A stretch of 64,000 nt of DNA from Streptomyces sp. NBC_00582 (GTDB lineage: Bacteria; Actinomycetota; Actinomycetes; Streptomycetales; Streptomycetaceae): positions 992,001-1,056,000 of the forward strand of contig NZ_CP107772.1 of assembly GCF_036345155.1 (NCBI RefSeq), given 5' to 3'. Shown here in pieces: positions 43,686 through 52,056 of this stretch. The position numbers were made by a program, and so were the translations under genes. The notes below the pieces were generated by a model, which saw only the letters and a program-made list of their open reading frames with translations, was not told the origin of the DNA and made no database searches. Numbering within the stretch: the stretch's first letter is position 1; every line of letters starts with the position of its first letter.

Positions 43686-45351
43686 AGGCGTCGTCGGCCG
43701 CGTGGACACGGCGGCCTTCGACGAAGGTCTGCAGGACGCGGGTGGCGGCGATCTCCCCGGGTGGGTGGGCGAACGGGTCACGGTCGAGGACGACCAGATC
43801 GGCCGACTTGCCCACGGCGATACTGCCGGTGATGTCGTCGAGGTGGTTCACATGGGCGCTGCCGGCCGTGTACGCGGCGATGGCCGCGCCCAGGTCGAGG
43901 CGCTGCTCCGGGACGAAGACCGGGGTGCCCTCGGGGGCGTCCGGTGCGGTCCGGTTGACGGCGACATGGATCGCCTGGAAAGGGTCGGGGCTGCTCACGG
44001 GCCAGTCGCTGCCGGCGGCCATGGTCGCTCCCGCGCGCAGCAGGTCGGCGAAGGGGTACTGCCGTGTGCCGCGTTCGGCGCCGAGGAACGGCAGGGTCAG
44101 TTCGTCCATCTGCGGTTCGTGCGCGGCCCACAGCATCTGCAGGTTGGCGCCGGCGCCCAGGGCGCCGAACCGGGGTACGTCGTCCGGATGGACGATCTGC
44201 AGATGCGCCAGGTGGTGGCGGGTGTCGCGCCAGCCGTTGGCGGCACGCGCGGCCTCGACGGCGTCCAGCGCCTCGCGCACGGCCCGGTCGCCGAGCGCGT
44301 GGAAGTGGACCTGGAAGCCGGAGGCGTCGAGCTCGGTGACGTACTTCCTCAGCTCCTGCGGCGCGACGAAGCTGATACCGCTGTTGTCCGAGGCACAGCC
44401 GCACCCGGTCAGATAGGGGTCGAGCAGGGCGGCGGTGTGGTTCTCGGCGATGCCGTCCTGCATGATCTTCACCGTGCCCGCGCGGAACCGGCCGACGCTC
44501 AACTGCTCCCGCCGGGCCACGAGTTCGGGGATCTGCTCGGCGCCGCGCTCCCGGTCCCACCACAGCGCGCCGACCACCCGGGCGGTGAGGAGACCCCGTT
44601 GCTGGGCCTCTCGGTAGGCGGGCGCAGGATCGGTCATGTTGGCGTACGCGCCGACGATCGCGTCCTGCCAGGCGGTGACCCCGTTCGCGTGCAGCACGGC
44701 CTGGGCCCGCAGCAGGGCGGCCAGTTGTTCCTCGGCAGTGGGGTCCGGCACCAGCCGGCCCACGAGATGGACGGCGCCCTCCTGGAGCATGCCGGTGGGG
44801 TTGCCGTCGGCGTCGCGCTCGATCCGGCCGTCGGCGGGATCGGGGGTACGGGCGTCGATGCCGGCGCGCTCCAGCGCTCGGCTGTTGACCCAGGCGCCGT
44901 GGTGGTCGCGGTTGGGCAGGAAGACCGGACGGTCCGGCACGATCGCGTCGAGAGCGGCGGCGGTGGGAGAACCTCCGGGAAACGCCTCCAGGGACCAGCC
45001 GCCGCCGGTGATCCACTCGACGTCCGGGTTGTGGTCGGCGTACTCGCGGATCCGCCGCAGATATCCGGCGGGGTCGACGATGTCGGCCAGATGACACAGG
45101 CCGAGTTCCAGGCCGGCGCCCTGCGGGTGGACATGGGCGTCCTGGAAACCGGGCAGCAGCAGCCTTCCGGCGAGGTCCACGACCTCGGTGCGCGGGCCGA
45201 TCAACTCGTGCACCTCGTCGTGGCCGACGGCGACGATCCGCCCGCCGCGCACCGCCACGCTCGTGGCTCGGCTGCGGGCGGGATCGACGGTGTGCACGGG
45301 GCCGCCCGTGAGGACGAGATCGGCCGGCTCCGTGACCCGGTGATGCGACAT
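43684..45351 (-). CDS. YtcJ-type amidohydrolase
   Basis: 555 aa. I choose ATG 45351 because a GGAG lies nine bases upstream, unlike ATG 45366. The metal-dependent hydrolase layout is FQDAHVHPQ (metal His pair), the long central TIM barrel with VHFHALGDRAV and HLAHLQIVHPDDV, and the catalytic Asp region MAAGSDWPVSSPDPF. The C-terminal DLGAAIAAYTAGSAHVNHLD and SIAVGKSADLVVLDRDPF are hallmarks of the YtcJ group. Substrates are mostly unknown (N-substituted amides). It lies in line with the permease upstream, 35 bases away, so the pair may import and cleave one compound. Confidence 0.9.
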   Translation of the reverse strand: MSHHRVTEPADLVLTGGPVHTVDPARSRATSVAVRGGRIVAVGHDEVHELIGPRTEVVDLAGRLLLPGFQDAHVHPQGAGLELGLCHLADIVDPAGYLRRIREYADHNPDVEWITGGGWSLEAFPGGSPTAAALDAIVPDRPVFLPNRDHHGAWVNSRALERAGIDARTPDPADGRIERDADGNPTGMLQEGAVHLVGRLVPDPTAEEQLAALLRAQAVLHANGVTAWQDAIVGAYANMTDPAPAYREAQQRGLLTARVVGALWWDRERGAEQIPELVARREQLSVGRFRAGTVKIMQDGIAENHTAALLDPYLTGCGCASDNSGISFVAPQELRKYVTELDASGFQVHFHALGDRAVREALDAVEAARAANGWRDTRHHLAHLQIVHPDDVPRFGALGAGANLQMLWAAHEPQMDELTLPFLGAERGTRQYPFADLLRAGATMAAGSDWPVSSPDPFQAIHVAVNRTAPDAPEGTPVFVPEQRLDLGAAIAAYTAGSAHVNHLDDITGSIAVGKSADLVVLDRDPFAHPPGEIAATRVLQTFVEGRRVHAADDA

Positions 45352-45385
45352 GGGGGTGAACTCCATGGAGAGGATGGGCGGGGGA

Positions 45386-46898
45386 TCAGACCGTCGTGCG
45401 GTCCATGGGGAGGGTGAGGGAATCGGCGTCGGTGCCCTCCCCCGTCGTGAAGTACGGCGAGTGCCGGACGTACTTGGCCACGGCCGCCATCCCGAGGCCG
45501 GTCAGCACGATCACGGTGGGCAGCGAGAACATGAACCAGCCGTTGTCCGGGGTCAGGGCGAAGTGATCGCTCATGGTCAGATACGAGTAGCCGAGGTAGC
45601 CGCCGAGGCCCAGCAGCGTCAGGCCGGACACGGCGGGCACGGCGACGGCGAGCAGCGCCTCGCGTGCTCCTTCGCGCAGGGCGGAGCGGAAGCGCACGGC
45701 GGCGGCGAGTGCGGTGAGGCCGTAGTAGAGGGCGACGATCAGGCCGATGGCGTTGACGGCGGCCAGCAGCATGTCGCTGAGCCTGGGGATGGCGACGGCG
45801 AGCAGGGCGATCACGGCGGCGATGGACATCACGACGACCGTGCCGGCGGCGGGGGTGCCGTAGCGGGGGTGGATCCGGGTCCACAGCCGGCCCATGGTGC
45901 GGTCGCGGCCCATGGCGTACAGGCCGCGTGCCGTGGGGATCAGGGTGGCCTGCACGGAGGCGACGGCGGAGAACATCAGCGCGACCAGGGGCAGGGTGGC
46001 CCAGGGCTCGGAGGCCAGCTTCTCCCCGAGGTAGGGCAGGGCCTGGGGGCCGTTGTGGACGAGTTCGCCCCAGCTCATCTCCCGCTGGAAGGAGACCGAG
46101 GCGAAGAGGAACAGGCCGAGCATGGCGAAGAGGGCGATGAGGCCGCCCCGGGCCGCGTCACCGGGGCTCTTCGTCTCCTCGTTGACGGCGAAGGCCGCGT
46201 CCCAGCCCCAGAAGAAGAACACCGCGAGGACCAGGCCCTGGGCGAAGGTCTTGCCGCTGGAGATCTCGAAGGGGTTGAACCAGGAGAGGGAGAAGGCGTG
46301 GTCCCCGGTGACCAGGGCCCAGCCGCAGAAGCCCAGCAGCACGGCGTACTCGAAGACCAGCAGGGCGAAGGAACCGGGTGGCGCCCCGCACCCCGGTGAC
46401 GGCCAGGACGGTGAGGCCGAGGAGGATCACCAGCCCGACGGCGGTGGTGACCCCGGTGGACGTCGGGTCGAGGCCGATGCCGGCGAGGGTGTGCAGGCCG
46501 GCCTTGTTGGCGAAGACCAGCACCACCGAGCCCATGATCGCGCTGGTGTAGGCGCAGAAGATGATCGAGCCGACCAGGGTCACCCATCCGGTCAGGAAAC
46601 CGGGCCACGGGCCCAGGGACTTGCCGACCCAGACGTAGCCGTTGCCCATGTTCGGTTCCGAGCGGTTCAGGCGGGCGTAGGCGAGGGCGATGCCGAGCAC
46701 GGGCAGGAACGCCAGCAGCAGGAGCGCCGGGGCCTGGAGGCCCACGACGGAGGCGATGGTGCCCATGCCGATGGCGATGCTGGTGGTGGCCGCGGTGCTG
46801 GAGGCGGCGATGGCGACACCGTCGACGACGCCGAGGGAACGGCGCAGGGCGGGGCCCGGTCCGGCGGGCGGGTGGGGCGGGGGCGGCGCGGATGACAT
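45386..46898 (-). pseudogene. APC-type amino-acid permease, one frameshift
   Basis: The first 180 or so codons (46898 down to about 46370) carry the APC start SLGVVDGVAIAASSTAATTS and TM1-5. The remaining two thirds (down to 45386) carry TM6-12 in another frame. The joint is at about 46371, where GGTTCCTTC would read correctly as GGTTCTTC. One extra base explains it. Corrected length is about 503 aa, normal for the family. It is either a true inactivation or a sequencing error. The partner is the downstream amidohydrolase. Confidence 0.8.
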
Positions 46899-46975
46899 GA
46901 GGGCTCCTCGGAGAAGGAGAGAGGTCTGGGGTGAGCCGTGTGGGAATGCGATGGAACAGCCGGCGTCCGCATTGG

Positions 46976-46990
46976 GTCAACCCTGTTGAC
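46976..46990. promoter_or_regulatory. GTCAA-CCCTG-TTGAC inverted repeat
   Basis: Perfect five-base arms with a five-base spacer in the 188-base gap between the permease and TetR genes, 78 bases upstream of the permease start. It could be an operator of the permease/amidohydrolase unit. Confidence 0.4.
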
Positions 46991-47018
46991 GTAAGGCTGT
47001 CGGGGACCGTTCACTGAG

Positions 47019-47053
47019 CGTGCTTCGAATGCGCCGCGCCCGTGCTTCGAATG
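47019..47053. promoter_or_regulatory. 13-bp direct repeat CGTGCTTCGAATG, two copies
   Basis: Identical copies at 47019-47031 and 47041-47053 are 22 bases apart, two helical turns, and lie 34-68 bases upstream of the TetR ATG. Such phased direct repeats suit binding of paired dimers. The copies could be autoregulatory sites or promoter repeats. Confidence 0.45.
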
Positions 47054-47086
47054 TGCTCGCCGACGTGGAGTGAGAGGAACCCGGTC

Positions 47087-47803
47087 ATGTCCACTCGTGT
47101 CCCGCAGGAACGCCGACGCCGGCGGCCCACCCGCTCCGGGGTCCTGCTGTCGGAGGACCTGATCGTGGAGACCGCCCTGCGGCTGATCGGCGAACACGGC
47201 CCCGCGGCGCTGAGCGTGCGCCGGCTCGGCGCGGCGCTGGGGTGCGACCCGACCGCGTTCTACCGCTACTTCCACGACACCGACGACCTGGTGCTCGCGG
47301 TCGCCGACCGGATCATCGGCGACGCGATGGCGGGGTTCGTCCCCGGGGACGACTGGGTGGCCTCGCTGCGCGAGATGGCCCGGCGGGTCCGGGCAGGCTA
47401 TCTCGCCCATCCCCGGGCGGCCGCCATGGCGGCGCACCGGGTGACCCGGCGCACCAGCGAGATCCAGGCGGTGGAGACGGGGATCGGCCTGCTGCTGTCG
47501 GCGGGCTTCGAGCCGGCCGCCGCCGTGCGGCTCTACCTGGCCTTCATCGACACCGTCCTCAGCCACGCGGCCACGGACGCGGCGTTCCAGGCACTCCCCC
47601 GCCAGCAGCGCGAGGCCGATCAGCGGGGATGGCGGGACGTCTACCAGGACCTGGCCCCGGAGGCGTACCCGGCCCTCACCGCCGTACGCCCCGAGCTGCC
47701 CGGGATGGCGGACAGCTCCTTCGAGACGGCGGTGGAACTCCTGCTGGAAGCACTGGTGGCCCGCGCGCCGGCCACCGGGCGGGGAGACGGCCGCCGGCCT
47801 TGA
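47087..47803 (+). CDS. TetR-family regulator
   Basis: 238 aa. It opens with an Arg-rich stretch (QERRRRRPTRSG) followed by the helix-turn-helix LRLIGEHGPAALSVRRLGAA and CDPTAFYRYFHDTDDLVLAV. The C-terminal domain belongs to the TetR_C type with a long helix pair (AMAAHRVTRRTSEIQAVETG). It is divergent from the permease/amidohydrolase genes and probably controls them. The ligand is perhaps the substrate of the amidohydrolase. Confidence 0.9.
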   Translation: MSTRVPQERRRRRPTRSGVLLSEDLIVETALRLIGEHGPAALSVRRLGAALGCDPTAFYRYFHDTDDLVLAVADRIIGDAMAGFVPGDDWVASLREMARRVRAGYLAHPRAAAMAAHRVTRRTSEIQAVETGIGLLLSAGFEPAAAVRLYLAFIDTVLSHAATDAAFQALPRQQREADQRGWRDVYQDLAPEAYPALTAVRPELPGMADSSFETAVELLLEALVARAPATGRGDGRRP

Positions 47804-47997
47804 CGGGCCGGCTCGACGACACATCGAGGGGCGCTGCGCGAGTCCGGGGTACGGCGCGTGGGCCGGGTCGTCGCCGAGCGCGGCCCGGCATCGGGGTGTG
47901 CGGCGTGGCCCGAGGTGAGATGGAGCTGTTCGGCGAGCGCCTCGGGGTCCTGTCGATGCCCAGGCGGCGCCCGGACGGGCCGGCGCGGCATGACGGC

Positions 47998-48026
47998 GGC
48001 CCGGCCCCGGGGTGCGGGGCCGGGCC
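47998..48026. terminator. GC-rich hairpin terminator
   Basis: GGCCCGGCCCC and GGGGCCGGGCC form an 11-base perfect stem with a seven-base loop in the 247-base gap between the convergent TetR and rpmJ genes. Confidence 0.6.
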
Positions 48027-48050
48027 TGGATGCGGCTCAGGTCGCGGCGC

Positions 48051-48173
48051 TCAGCCTTGGCGGGCCTTGTTGCGGGGGTTCTTCTTGTTGATGACGAAGA
48101 TCACGCCCCGGCGGCGCACCACCTGCGCCCCGGGCTGGGCCTTCAGTGAGCGCAGGGACTTGCGTACCTTCAT
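48051..48173 (-). CDS. rpmJ: 50S ribosomal protein L36, zinc-free form
   Basis: 40 aa: [20 protein letters not shown], then a basic [20 protein letters not shown] ending. The Cys-Cys-Cys-His set of the zinc-binding form is absent, so this is the C-minus paralogue used in zinc shortage. It lies in line with L31 and L33 of the same zinc-free kind. Expression would be derepressed by Zur when zinc is scarce. I could not identify a Zur box. Confidence 0.93.
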   Translation of the reverse strand: MKVRKSLRSLKAQPGAQVVRRRGVIFVINKKNPRNKARQG

Positions 48174-48210
48174 GACTGTCTCCTTCTCCGCCTCGGGGGC
48201 CGGGCCCCGG

Positions 48211-48474
48211 TCAGCCGCGAGGCCTGGCCGTGGAGCGGCCGTAGCGCCGCTCGAAGCGAGCCACCCTGCCCGCGGTGTCCGTGACACGTGCGGTGCGCGT
48301 GTAGAACGGGTGACTCGCCGACGAGGTCTCGACGTCGATCAGCGGGTAGGCGTTGCCGTCCTCCCACTCGATCGTCCGGGTCGACCGGACGGTCGAGGGG
48401 ATCAGCAGGGCCGTGCCCGCGGCGCGGTCGCGGAAGACGACCGGCCTGGTCTCGGGATGAATACCGTGCTTCAT
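48211..48474 (-). CDS. rpmE2: 50S ribosomal protein L31 type B, zinc-free form
   Basis: 87 aa: [20 protein letters not shown] opening and [20 protein letters not shown] ending are the L31B hallmarks. No CxxC motif is present. It sits between L33 and L36 genes, all three on the same strand with gaps of 37-43 bases, a zinc-sparing ribosomal operon. The paralogue can replace zinc-bound L31 and free its zinc. Confidence 0.93.
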   Translation of the reverse strand: MKHGIHPETRPVVFRDRAAGTALLIPSTVRSTRTIEWEDGNAYPLIDVETSSASHPFYTRTARVTDTAGRVARFERRYGRSTARPRG

Positions 48475-48517
48475 GGGGTTTTCCTTCTCGTCGCCGTCCA
48501 GCGGGGCGGCGACTGGT

Positions 48518-48682
48518 TCAGCGTTCCTCGCGGAAGAGGACGTGCTTCCCGGCGACCGGGTCGTACTTGCGCAGGACGAGCCGGTCGGGGTCGTTGAGTC
48601 GGTTCTTGCGTGTCACATAGGTGGCGCCGGTTCCGGCCGTGGACCTCAGCTTCACGACGGGACGTGCGGTGGTGCGCGCCAT
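48518..48682 (-). CDS. rpmG: 50S ribosomal protein L33, zinc-free form
   Basis: 54 aa: it begins [20 protein letters not shown], then [20 protein letters not shown] and ends [13 protein letters not shown]. The standard bacterial L33 pattern without the four cysteines. It is first in the L33-L31-L36 run. The start at 48682 has GGAGGTGAAGGGAG upstream. S14 and L28 paralogues that often accompany this set are not in the window. Confidence 0.93.
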   Translation of the reverse strand: MARTTARPVVKLRSTAGTGATYVTRKNRLNDPDRLVLRKYDPVAGKHVLFREER

Positions 48683-48731
48683 GGTCTTCTCCCTTCACCT
48701 CCACACCCGGCGATTGTCCCGGGCATGTCAG

Positions 48732-49010
48732 TCATGCGGTGTAACGCCGGACCCCCGACCCGCATTCCCGCTTCGGCGATACCGCCATCACTTCCAGGCC
48801 GAGGTAGTAGTCGGGGTCGGCGGTGGTGACCACGACCGTGGTGAGTTCCTTGCCGCTGTCGATGACGTCCGCCAGGACCCGGTGCTGTTCGGCCAGGGTG
48901 AACCGACCGTCCACCAGCAGGGCTTCGTGCTCGCCGGTGACCAGGACGGACGACTTGTGCAGGCCGGTGTCGCCGGCGGTGTGGACGGCGTACGTCAGGC
49001 TGGACGGCAT
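48732..49010 (-). pseudogene. truncated MBL-fold hydrolase lacking its zinc motif
   Basis: 92 aa. SSVLVTGEHEALLVDGRFTL and then VIDSGKELTTVVVT are the first strands of a metallo-beta-lactamase-fold hydrolase, but where HxHxDH should stand it reads TTADPDYYLG. The protein stops about 20 residues later (full members run to about 280 aa). It is either a pseudogene or a non-zinc relic. It lies 50 bases upstream of the L33 gene on the same strand. Confidence 0.55.
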
Positions 49011-49049
49011 GGGGTACCGCCTTTCAGGGTGGTTGCGGGGGGTGTGGTT

Positions 49050-49473
49050 TCAGGCGGCCGTGGTGGCGGTCAGGTGCCGGTCGAGGGCGCGGGTGAGCAC
49101 GTCGGCGGAGGCGGTCGGTGCCGTGTGCGGTGTGCACCAGTAGCGCCGGATAGGAGTCGACGCCCAGACGGCGGACCTCGACGGCATCGGCGGAGTCCAT
49201 CACGACGGCGCCGTCCGCCAGCGCGGCACGGTAGCCGTCGCCGAAGCTCACGCCGGTCAGGTGCGCGATGCGCTCGTTGGCACCCGGGATGTGCGGGTAG
49301 GCCGACACCGGCAACGCGCGCGGGCCGGTGAACAGGCCGCCGGACAGCACCCGCAGCTCGATCCGGTCCGCGTTGGCGGCGGCGAACTCGCGCAGGGCCG
49401 GGCCGAAGCCGTAGCACCAGCCGCACTAGGCGTCGAAGGCGTAGGTCGGTCGAGTGCGCTCCACCGAGCTCAT
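49050..49473 (-). pseudogene. DsbA-family protein gene with amber codon, deletion and frameshift
   Basis: Reads SSVERTRPTYAFDA, then a TAG stop, then CGWCYGFGPALREFAAANAD. The stop stands exactly where Tyr precedes the CxxC redox motif in relatives. The frame then runs through SGGLFTGPRALPVSAYPHIP to a joint where about 60 residues of the helical insert are missing (DSADAV directly followed by EVRRLGVDSYPALLVHTAHG). A final frameshift leads to ADVLTRALDRHLTATTA and a stop at 49050-49052. Three separate lesions show a dead gene. Confidence 0.75.
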
Positions 49474-49692
49474 CACGTGTCGTCCTTTCCGGATTCCGTC
49501 ACCCGGCCCCCTGTACCGGCCGGGCTGACACGCTCAAAGCCATGGTCAGGGCGGAGTCGTTCTTGGATACGCAGACGACGAACCATGTGGAAATCTGACA
49601 CCCGATGCGCGCCGACCTCCCACGGCGCTTCCGGACGGGGCGCGCGTCCGCCGGACCGCTTCCCGGCTGCGGGCGGCCGCCTCCCCCGCCCC

Positions 49693-51846
49693 TCATGCCT
49701 CTCGGTCGTACTCCGACGCGTCCGGCCCGAGGCGGAGAAGCACGGCGGTGTCGGGTCGGGGCAGGCTGACGGTGAGCTGCCCGTCGGTGGGCGACCAGTC
49801 CGTCTCGGCCTCGGCGGAGGCCGGGTACAGCACCTCGGGACGCAGAGGGGTGCCGCGCAGGTGGGGGATCGTCAGTGTGCGGGCCCGGTCGTCGGTTCCG
49901 TGCCGCTGCCCGCCGCCCGGGGCGTCGCCGGCCGCAGCCCGGCGCCACAGGACGAGCCAGGTGGCGGTGGTGCCGCGGCGGCCGTACGCGATCCAGCCGT
50001 CCTCCCACGAGGGCAACCCCAGCGGCCAGAACGGCAGGCCCGTCGCGATCTCCGAACGGATCGCCTTGTAGACGGAGATGCCCGTGCGGACGAGTTCGAA
50101 CTGCTCGGGGCTCATGCGATCGAGGAACCCGGAGAGGTGGACACGGCCGGTCATCGCGCCGGTGACCGAGAAGGCGATCTCGTCCGTGCTGAAGTGCGGC
50201 TGGGGGTAGGCCCAGACGGCGGCCTGCTCGGGGGCGACCGCCGTGGCGGCCGCGGCCGCGATCGGCGGACAGCGCAGGGGGTCCTGCTGGTCGCTGGTGG
50301 ACTGGAGCTGGGTGACGGCGAGTTGGGCGTAGTCCATGCGCAGGCCACCCGAGGCGCAGTTCTCCAGGACGAGCCCGGGGTGCCGGTCGAGGAGGGAGCC
50401 GAGCCAGTCGAGGTAGGCGCGGTGGTGCCCGAGCAGTCCGGCGCCGGCGCTCTCCGTGCCGCATTCCGTGCCGGGACCGATGTTGATGTTGTAGTCGAGC
50501 TTGAGATAGCCCACGCCCCACTCCCCCACGATCCGGTCCACGACCCGGTCGAGGTGGGCCCTGGCCGCGGGGTGACGCAGGTCCAGGTGGTGGCGGCCGT
50601 GTTCGGAGACACGGACCCCGCCCCGACGGAAGAACGCCTCGGGCGGCAGGGTCCGGGCCAAGGGGCTGCGGACGCCGACCACTTCCGGCTCCAGCCACAG
50701 GCCCGGTGTCATCCCGTGCTCCCGGATGGCGTCCAGCACCTCGTGGATGCCGCCGGGGAAGCGGCTGCCCGAGGCCTCCCAGGCGCCCACCGCGTCCCAC
50801 CAGCCCTCAGCGTCGTCGTCGTACCAGCCGGCGTCGATGACGAACACCTCGGCACCGGCGGCCGCCGCCGCCGTGACGAGCGGCCTGAGCTTGTCGGTGG
50901 TGGGGTCGCCCATCAGCGTGTTCATGTAGTCGTTGTAGATCACCGGGAGGGCCGTGTGGTCCCGGTGCGGGCGGCGAATGCGTCTGCGGTAGGCGGTGAG
51001 TTCACCGAACGCGGCGTCCAGGCCGCCGGTCCCGACGCCGACGAGGACGGCGGGAACGGTGGTGAACTCCTCGCCGGGCTCAAGGGTCGTACGCCATTGG
51101 TGGTGGGCGTCGTCGGGTCCGAACAGAGCGACGTACGCGGCGCCTTCCCGCTCGCCCGTCTCGTAGCGCCAGCCCGCGCCGGACTCGATCTGCCAGAGCC
51201 AGGCGCGCCCGGTGGGATCGGTGAGCGCGGCGATCGGCAGATGCCGTCCCGTGGACCAGCTTCCCTGCGAGTGGCGCTCGAAGCAGCCGCGCCCCTCGTG
51301 GCCGTGGGCGGACCGGTTCAGGGCGACGACCTGCTCGCGGAAGGATGCCTGCCGCCAACGGCATTCGGCGAGCCAGTCGTTGTCCGCCCAGTGGAGGGTC
51401 AGGCCGCCGAGAGCGCCCTCGGCGACACCGCCGAGCGTCAGGCTCGACACGCTCTCGACGCGCAGCGGGGCGGCTCCCTCGTTGACCAGACGCACCCGGG
51501 AGCGGAGGAAGCGGGCGCCGGGGCGGGTCCGCAGACTCACCTCGGCGGCGAGGCCGGTCCTGGGGTCCGAGAGCCGGATCGTCGTGCACCGCCAGTCCCC
51601 GTCCCGGGCCGTCTCGTGGCCGCGGTAGGTCAGGCGGCCGCCGATCGCCGTGTCGATGAAACGTTCCCCCGACCAGGTGCGGCCGTGTCCGGTGGCGGTG
51701 ACCTCGACCAGGGGGAGCAGACGGTCCCCCTCCTGGCCGGGCGCTCCGAGTCGTACCGCACCGGCGGCGTCCACGACGGCCCGCAGTCCCAGGGCCTCGT
51801 GGGACCAGAGGAGCGATCTCTCGGCGGCTTCGACGGCAGGGGTCAA
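49693..51846 (-). CDS. GH36 alpha-galactosidase
   Basis: 717 aa, TTG start at 51846 after AAGGGAAA. Three-part GH36 layout: N-terminal beta-sandwich (about 10-290), TIM barrel (PVIYNDYMNTLMGDPTTDKL, VFVIDAGWYDDDAEGWWDAV) and C-terminal sandwich. The nucleophile is Asp451 in GYLKLDYNINIG and the acid/base Asp519 in QSTSDQQDP. No signal peptide, so it works inside on imported alpha-galactosides. It faces the ten-gene operon starting at 52057 across one shared control region and probably supplies its substrate or belongs to the same regulon. Confidence 0.92.
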   Translation of the reverse strand: MTPAVEAAERSLLWSHEALGLRAVVDAAGAVRLGAPGQEGDRLLPLVEVTATGHGRTWSGERFIDTAIGGRLTYRGHETARDGDWRCTTIRLSDPRTGLAAEVSLRTRPGARFLRSRVRLVNEGAAPLRVESVSSLTLGGVAEGALGGLTLHWADNDWLAECRWRQASFREQVVALNRSAHGHEGRGCFERHSQGSWSTGRHLPIAALTDPTGRAWLWQIESGAGWRYETGEREGAAYVALFGPDDAHHQWRTTLEPGEEFTTVPAVLVGVGTGGLDAAFGELTAYRRRIRRPHRDHTALPVIYNDYMNTLMGDPTTDKLRPLVTAAAAAGAEVFVIDAGWYDDDAEGWWDAVGAWEASGSRFPGGIHEVLDAIREHGMTPGLWLEPEVVGVRSPLARTLPPEAFFRRGGVRVSEHGRHHLDLRHPAARAHLDRVVDRIVGEWGVGYLKLDYNINIGPGTECGTESAGAGLLGHHRAYLDWLGSLLDRHPGLVLENCASGGLRMDYAQLAVTQLQSTSDQQDPLRCPPIAAAAATAVAPEQAAVWAYPQPHFSTDEIAFSVTGAMTGRVHLSGFLDRMSPEQFELVRTGISVYKAIRSEIATGLPFWPLGLPSWEDGWIAYGRRGTTATWLVLWRRAAAGDAPGGGQRHGTDDRARTLTIPHLRGTPLRPEVLYPASAEAETDWSPTDGQLTVSLPRPDTAVLLRLGPDASEYDREA

Positions 51847-52001
51847 CGCGGTTTCCCTTCGGTGGGGTTGTGATCACTACCCCGGTCCGGCGGACACCTC
51901 ACCTCGTGACCCCGCCGCAGGGGCACACGGTTCACCGCCCGCCGACCGGCCCGCCGAAATTCCTCCTGACATCCACGTTTCGAAACCGCGCGAATGGAAA
52001 C

Positions 52002-52017
52002 ATCTAGACATCTAGAT
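52002..52017. promoter_or_regulatory. GntR-type operator ATCTAGA-CA-TCTAGAT
   Basis: A 16-bp inverted repeat with perfect seven-base arms and a two-base spacer, 40 bases upstream of the first operon gene and about 155 from the GH36 start. TCTAGA-centred sites are typical for HutC/DasR-type GntR proteins (DasR site core GGTCTAGACC). The GntR-UTRA gene at 61559 is the likely binder. Confidence 0.65.
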
Positions 52018-52056
52018 TTATTCAGGACATTTGGCGCAAAAACGAAGGCACAGTGC

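Noticed and set aside
49505..49600. Plus-strand ending VRAESFLDTQTTNHVEI that might be the tail of an Lrp- or LysR-type regulator
   Set aside because: Too short, and the similarity is vague.
51994..52056. An upstream start for the ThDP enzyme at 51994
   Set aside because: It would put the operator palindrome inside the coding region. The ATG at 52057 fits the domain start and has an AAGG ribosome binding site.
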